Assembly (NCBI GenBank): GCA_002376325.1
Contig: DFMR01000094.1
Location: forward strand, 1-9,279
Reading direction: 5' to 3'
DNA from: Proteobacteria bacterium UBA3588
GTDB taxonomy: Bacteria > Pseudomonadota > Gammaproteobacteria > Thiohalomonadales > Thiohalomonadaceae
DNA: 9,279 nt
Shown here: positions 5,773-9,279 of the stretch, piece after piece
Position numbering within the stretch: position 1 is the first letter of the stretch
How the letters are laid out: each line of letters begins with the position of its first letter
Position numbers and translations under genes: made by a program
Notes under the pieces: generated by a model
The model's database searches: none
Told to the model about the DNA's origin: nothing
The model's input: only the letters and a program-made list of their open reading frames with translations

Positions 5773-7413
5773 TTATTGCCGCAATAGCCACAGGTCGTTG
5801 AGGACATCCTTCGCATCCCCGCCGGAACCGAAGGCGACACCGCCGAACAGCCAGAGATCGCCGCTGTTATCCAGCCAGGACGCGGCATTGCCCCGTGCCC
5901 CGGGGAAGTCGAGAGCGGCCTTGGCGCCGCCGCGGCCGTAGACGCCCTTGGCGTCCATGGAGCGCGCCCCGCCCATCCAGCTCCATTCGTTGCCGGCGGG
6001 ATCGTATCTCCACAGATCGTTATAACGGCCCCGCTTCCCGGCCGCATCGCTGCCCTCGCCGCCGAACAGCCAGAGATCGCCGTTGGCGCCGCGCCAGGTG
6101 ACGGCGCCGGCCCGCGCACCCGGAACGTTGGCCGGCGCGGCCGCGCCCAGCCGACCGTGGACCCCCCTGGCGTTTACCGCATCGGCGCCGCCGAGCCAGG
6201 TCCACCGTCCGGTTGTCAGGTCGTAGCGCCACAGGTCGTTGAGGTAGCCCACATTCCAGTCCGCGTCGTATCCCCAGCCGCCGAACAGCCAGACGTGGCC
6301 GTGCGCATCGTTCCAGGTGACGGCGCCGTCTCTCGCTCCGGGCATATTGGCGGCGGCACTCCTGCCCTGGCGCCCGTAGCTACCGCGGGCGCCGGTCGTG
6401 TCGGCCCCGCCCATCCAACGCCACATACCGGCCGCCGGATCGTAGCGCCACAGGTCGTTGAGTTCGCCCGAATTCCCGGCGGAGTCATAACCCCATCCGC
6501 CGAACAGCCAGAGGCGGCCGCGCGCATCGGTCCAGATAGCGGCACTGTCCCGTGCGCCGGGAACGGCACGCGGGGCACCGTAGACACCCTTGGCGTCCAG
6601 GAGTCGCGAACCGCCCATCCAGCCCCACTTGGCGGCGACCGGGTCGTATCTCCACAGGTCGTCCAGCTCGACCGGGTTTCCCGCCGGGTTGAGGCTCTCG
6701 CCGCCAAACAGCCAGAAGTTGCCCTTTGCGTCCCGCCAGGCAGCGGCGCTATCGCGCGCGCCGGGGACGTTGCCGGCCGCCGCGATGCCGCGCGCACCGT
6801 AGACACCCGGCGCATTGGCGCTGCCGGAACCCCCCGTCCAGCGCCACCGGTTGCCGGCCGGGCGGTAGCGCCACAGGTCGTTGAGCTCCCCGAGTTTCCC
6901 CGCCGAGTCGATACCTTCTCCGCCGAACAGCCAGAGATCGCCGCCGCCATCCCGCCAAGCGGCGGCGCTGTCCCTGGCCCCCGGGATAGCGGTCGCCGTC
7001 GCGCCCGCTTGGCCGTAAACGCCCCTGGCATTCACCGTGGACGAACCGCCCATCCAGCGCCAACCGGCCGCCAATGCGAAACGCGCGCTCACCCTGCAAT
7101 CGGCAGTGACGGCACCGGTGATGTAGATATTGCCGTGCAACCGGCCGCCGCAGCCGCTGACGCCGGCGATCAGATAGCCGCGCTGGGGCAACACGGTGAA
7201 ACTGGCGGCGGCTGACCGACCGACGCCGGCGCGCGCCGGGACGATCACACCGCCGCCGTCGGTACCGGACGTGACCGTGTAGCCGGAACCCCGCACCAGG
7301 CCCGCGCCGCCGCTACAGGCGCCGAGCAGCACCAGCGAAAACAGCGGGATCAGGGCCGCAAACCGCGGCGGCCGGCGGGGAACCATCGTTGCTCGATCCG
7401 GAGTCAGTGCCAT
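5773..7413 (-). CDS. Lipoprotein with InlB-B-like domain and six kelch-type repeats
   Basis: A 546-residue predicted lipoprotein. A basic N-region (RRPPRF, 13-18) and a hydrophobic stretch lead to the lipobox LGAC with the lipidated cysteine at C33. Serine follows, so outer-membrane sorting is likely. Residues 43-115 resemble the bacterial InlB-B/GCGG beta-repeat domain (FTVLPQRGYLIAGVSGCGG, 72-90), with C88 and C106 placed to form a disulfide. Residues 122-546 are six copies of a 66-73-residue kelch/galactose-oxidase-like repeat with the pattern PGARD...W.D..G.LWLFGG....LNDLWRYDP....W.WMGG. No catalytic galactose-oxidase residues can be claimed, so a binding or scaffold role at the cell surface is likelier. 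The ATG at 7413 has no ribosome site; the ATG at 7386 (nine residues shorter) keeps the whole signal peptide and may be the real start. It follows the cyclase gene by 90 bases in which I see no clear promoter or terminator. Confidence 0.82.
   Translation of the reverse strand: MALTPDRATMVPRRPPRFAALIPLFSLVLLGACSGGAGLVRGSGYTVTSGTDGGGVIVPARAGVGRSAAASFTVLPQRGYLIAGVSGCGGRLHGNIYITGAVTADCRVSARFALAAGWRWMGGSSTVNARGVYGQAGATATAIPGARDSAAAWRDGGGDLWLFGGEGIDSAGKLGELNDLWRYRPAGNRWRWTGGSGSANAPGVYGARGIAAAGNVPGARDSAAAWRDAKGNFWLFGGESLNPAGNPVELDDLWRYDPVAAKWGWMGGSRLLDAKGVYGAPRAVPGARDSAAIWTDARGRLWLFGGWGYDSAGNSGELNDLWRYDPAAGMWRWMGGADTTGARGSYGRQGRSAAANMPGARDGAVTWNDAHGHVWLFGGWGYDADWNVGYLNDLWRYDLTTGRWTWLGGADAVNARGVHGRLGAAAPANVPGARAGAVTWRGANGDLWLFGGEGSDAAGKRGRYNDLWRYDPAGNEWSWMGGARSMDAKGVYGRGGAKAALDFPGARGNAASWLDNSGDLWLFGGVAFGSGGDAKDVLNDLWLLRQ
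5776..7050 (-). repeat. Six tandem kelch-encoding repeats of about 200-219 bases
   Basis: In coding order the units span 7050-6835, 6834-6616, 6615-6412, 6411-6193, 6192-5974 and 5973-5776 (72, 73, 68, 73, 73 and 66 codons). Three of them share an identical 23-base stretch encoding the GDLWLFGG core, at 5841-5863, 6060-6082 and 6921-6943. Unit 3 has a five-codon deletion in the linker before PGARD. Unit 6 ends at NDLWLLRQ without the final W-x-W-M strand, which instead occurs once at residues 118-121 before unit 1. This is the circular 'velcro' pattern expected of a closed propeller. Confidence 0.85.
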
Positions 7414-7503
7414 GGTGTTGTGCCGTGTGAGCCCTGCAACGCTTTCATCGTCGATGGATGCGGATTGGGAACGGGTACCACGGAGCGCGAGCGGCTGGTC
7501 GGG

Positions 7504-8871
7504 TCAGCCGGTCTGAACGCAGTGGCGCACTTCCCACGCCGCCAAAGGCGAAACCAATCCGCCGGCAAGCGCCAGATGGACTTGGTTGCGACCGGCCGCC
7601 TTGGCGCCGTAGAGCGCCTGGTCGGCGATGCCGAGCAGGCTGTTGAGATCGTTCTCGGGATGTTCGGCCAGCGGCGCCAGACCGACGCTGACCGTCACCA
7701 GCACGTCCGCCGGATGCAGCTGTTCGAGCCGGAGCCGGAACCCATCCGCGCGCTGCGGCGCGTCGTTGCCGTGCAGCAACACGACAAATTCCTCACCGCC
7801 GAAGCGCGCGGCGAGACCGTCCCCGAACAGCTCATTGAGCAATGCGCCGGCGGCGATCAGCACCTGGTCGCCGATGAGGTGGCCATGGGTATCGTTGATG
7901 CGCTTGAAGTGATCGAGGTCGACGATCATCGCCCAGGCGTCGGCGTCGCTGTTGAGGAAGCGCTGGCCGTGATCGATCAGATAGCGGCGGTTGTGGACGC
8001 CGGTGAGGACGTCGATACCCGCCATCCGCTCCAATTCCGCCGCCTGCCGCTGCATGGTGTCGAACTGATGGCGGATCAGCAGCAGCGAACGCACCCGCGC
8101 CATCACCACCTCTTCCACCAGCGGCTTGATGACGAAGTCGTTGGCGCCGGCGCCGAACACCTCCACCTGAGTGCTCACATCCTCGTTGCCGGTAATCACC
8201 AGCACCGGCAATTCCTGCAGCGAGTAGTGCTGGCCGGCGCGCAACACGTAGAGCAGATCGCCGCCGGTCATCTCGCCCTGCAGATGAAAATCGGTGATCA
8301 CCAGATCGAACGCTTGCGCAGGGTTGGTGCGCGCCTCGCCCAACAGTTCCAGGGCATCTTCGACGGTGGTGGTGTGCACCACGTCCAGGCCGTGCTGGAC
8401 CAGCATTCCCTGGGTCACCATGGCGACGGTGCGGCTGTCTTCGATATACAGCACCCGCCCGTAGAGGCCGGGATAGCGCTTGAGGAATTCCTTGATGAAT
8501 TGGCCGAACGCCTTGAAGCCGCGCGACTTGTCGAAATAGTCGCTGACCCCGGCGGCGAAGCCCTCGTGCATCAGCCGCTGATCGGCGTCGCTGGAGATGA
8601 CGATCAGCGGCGTGTAGTGATGGAGCTTGCTGCTGCGCACCTTGCGGCAGAGGTCGAGGCCGTCGGCGTCCGGCAGCATCAACGCCGTGGTGATGAGCGA
8701 AAAGCGCCCCCCTTCCAGCCGCCGCAACGCCTCGGCGGCATTGGCGCAGGCGGTGACGCGCGTGCCCGGCAATGCGTCTTCCAGACGCCGCGTGATCAAT
8801 TCGCGCGAGACGCTGGAACCGTCCACCACCATGATGTTGTTGTCCATAGCCTTCAACCTTATTACGGTCAT
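7504..8871 (-). CDS. REC-REC-GGDEF response regulator (PleD-like diguanylate cyclase)
   Basis: A 455-residue cytosolic signalling protein that should make cyclic di-GMP from two GTP. Receiver 1 spans about 12-125; it keeps D17, S93/S94 and K115, but the phospho-acceptor position is alanine (A63 in LITTALMLPDADG), so it cannot be phosphorylated there. Receiver 2 spans about 139-262 and is complete: E144/D145, D194 in VITDFHL, T227 and K249-P250. A short helical linker (MQRQAAELERM) leads to the GGDEF domain (288-435) with DLDHFKRIND (318-327), GHLIGD (330-335) and the active-site GGEEF (358-362). The inhibitory RxxD I-site is absent (FGDG at the equivalent place), so product inhibition may be weak. 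The ATG at 8871 is set by AAGGAG six bases upstream; the frame continues upstream, but only inside ftsX. It lies 40 bases after ftsX. A partner kinase is not visible here. Confidence 0.92.
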   Translation of the reverse strand: MTVIRLKAMDNNIMVVDGSSVSRELITRRLEDALPGTRVTACANAAEALRRLEGGRFSLITTALMLPDADGLDLCRKVRSSKLHHYTPLIVISSDADQRLMHEGFAAGVSDYFDKSRGFKAFGQFIKEFLKRYPGLYGRVLYIEDSRTVAMVTQGMLVQHGLDVVHTTTVEDALELLGEARTNPAQAFDLVITDFHLQGEMTGGDLLYVLRAGQHYSLQELPVLVITGNEDVSTQVEVFGAGANDFVIKPLVEEVVMARVRSLLLIRHQFDTMQRQAAELERMAGIDVLTGVHNRRYLIDHGQRFLNSDADAWAMIVDLDHFKRINDTHGHLIGDQVLIAAGALLNELFGDGLAARFGGEEFVVLLHGNDAPQRADGFRLRLEQLHPADVLVTVSVGLAPLAEHPENDLNSLLGIADQALYGAKAAGRNQVHLALAGGLVSPLAAWEVRHCVQTG

Positions 8872-8877
8872 GCGCAG

Positions 8878-8883
8878 CTCCTT
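8878..8883 (-). promoter_or_regulatory. Ribosome binding site setting the cyclase start
   Basis: AAGGAG on the minus strand lies six bases from the ATG at 8871. It decides between that start, the ATG at 8847 (eight residues shorter, poorer site) and an upstream start at 9039 that would put 56 residues of compositionally odd sequence over the ftsX coding region. Confidence 0.75.
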
Positions 8884-8911
8884 CTGCAAAAGCTCCGGGT
8901 TGTTGTTGCTT

Positions 8912-9279
8912 CTAGGTCGGTTCGATCTCGCGCAGATGGCGGCCCACCGCGAGCCACGACCCGGCCAGCCCGAGCAGTGCGCCGCCGCCGAGCAGCGCCC
9001 CCACATGCAGCAGACCGAGGCCGGAGAGGCGGAACCCACTGTTGTAGAGTCCGGCCAGGTTGGCCACCGGCCCTGCCAACGCCAACAGCGCGCCCTGAAT
9101 CAGCAGCAGAGCGAGCGCGCCTCCAAAAAGACCATACCAGAAACCGGTGTATAAAAACGGGCGCCGGATGAAAGCGTCGGTACCGCCGATCAATTTGATG
9201 ATCACAATCTCGTCGCGCCGGTTCTGGATCGCGAGCCGGATGGTGTTGCCGACCACCAGCAGCACCGCCAGCGCCAGCA
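8912..9279 (-). CDS. ftsX: Cell division protein FtsX, C-terminal part (5' end outside window)
   Basis: About 121 codons of the C-terminal third of FtsX, the membrane subunit of the FtsEX ABC-type complex that controls septal peptidoglycan hydrolases during division. The frame stays open to the window edge (it continues as LALAVLLVVGNTIRLAI), so the gene starts beyond it. Visible features are the end of one membrane helix, the conserved cytoplasmic stretch NTIRLAIQNRRDEIVIIKLIGGTDAFIRRPFLYTG, two further hydrophobic helices (WYGLFGGALALLLIQGALLAL and the segment around LHVGALLGGGALLGLAGSWLAVG), and the terminal RHLREIEPT, which is typical of FtsX. In many gammaproteobacteria ftsX is followed by rpoH; here the next gene is a diguanylate cyclase. 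Stop is TAG at 8912-8914. Confidence 0.95.
   Translation of the reverse strand, partial: LALAVLLVVGNTIRLAIQNRRDEIVIIKLIGGTDAFIRRPFLYTGFWYGLFGGALALLLIQGALLALAGPVANLAGLYNSGFRLSGLGLLHVGALLGGGALLGLAGSWLAVGRHLREIEPT

Noticed and set aside
6157..7215. Plus-strand open frame opposite the kelch repeats with repeated motifs
   Set aside because: Its internal repeats simply mirror the kelch DNA repeats on the other strand.
8872..9039. Longer N-terminus for the cyclase
   Set aside because: It would add 56 residues overlapping ftsX by 128 bases, with Cys/Trp/Arg-rich non-homologous sequence. The ATG at 8871 has an AAGGAG at ideal distance.
7420..9171. Plus-strand open frame of 583 codons opposite the cyclase
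   Set aside because: It is antisense to REC-REC-GGDEF and ftsX with an unrecognisable product; another GC3 shadow.

Overview
The window is about 62-65% GC over most of its length. It carries seven complete or nearly complete genes plus one edge fragment, all read from the minus strand, so transcription runs from the right edge leftwards. The left 240 bases differ: about 50% GC, with a possible open frame on the plus strand running in from outside. Gene content (FtsX, a PleD-like GGDEF response regulator, DedA, a LOG-family protein, TrhA/hemolysin III, a kelch lipoprotein with a GCGG-type beta-repeat) and high GC3 suggest a proteobacterial chromosome, most likely gamma or beta. No 16S or other taxonomic marker is present, so this is an inference of low to moderate strength. 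There are no transposases, phage genes, CRISPR repeats, tRNAs or rRNAs.

Layout in transcriptional order, right to left. (1) The 3' end of ftsX enters at the right edge. (2) Forty bases later comes a REC-REC-GGDEF diguanylate cyclase whose first receiver has lost its phospho-acceptor aspartate while the second is intact. (3) A lipoprotein follows with one InlB-B-like beta domain and six kelch-type repeats of about 70 residues, apparently a closed six-bladed propeller. (4) A 387-base stretch has no credible gene. (5) A 609-residue protein fuses a GT-B glycosyltransferase of the MJ1255-like type to a GT-A (GT2) glycosyltransferase, and its 3' end overlaps a DedA membrane protein gene by 14 bases. 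(6) After a 112-base gap with a possible promoter come a fumarylacetoacetate-hydrolase-family enzyme, a LOG-family phosphoribohydrolase and a TrhA/hemolysin III membrane protein. (7) A possible C-terminal coding fragment of unknown function lies on the plus strand and converges on trhA.

How the genes work together: the firmest functional pair is the fused glycosyltransferase with DedA, because the genes overlap and are probably translationally coupled. A glycosyltransferase beside a DedA protein suggests envelope glycoconjugate or lipid-carrier metabolism, but the substrate cannot be read from sequence. The diguanylate cyclase probably rides on the ftsX transcript or starts just after it. FAH, LOG and TrhA look like a loosely spaced co-directional run of housekeeping or accessory functions. 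The items most worth following up are the GT-B/GT-A fusion with its coupled DedA, the degenerate first receiver of the cyclase, the closed-propeller lipoprotein, the two hairpins bracketing trhA that share the same stem hexamer, and the low-GC left edge.
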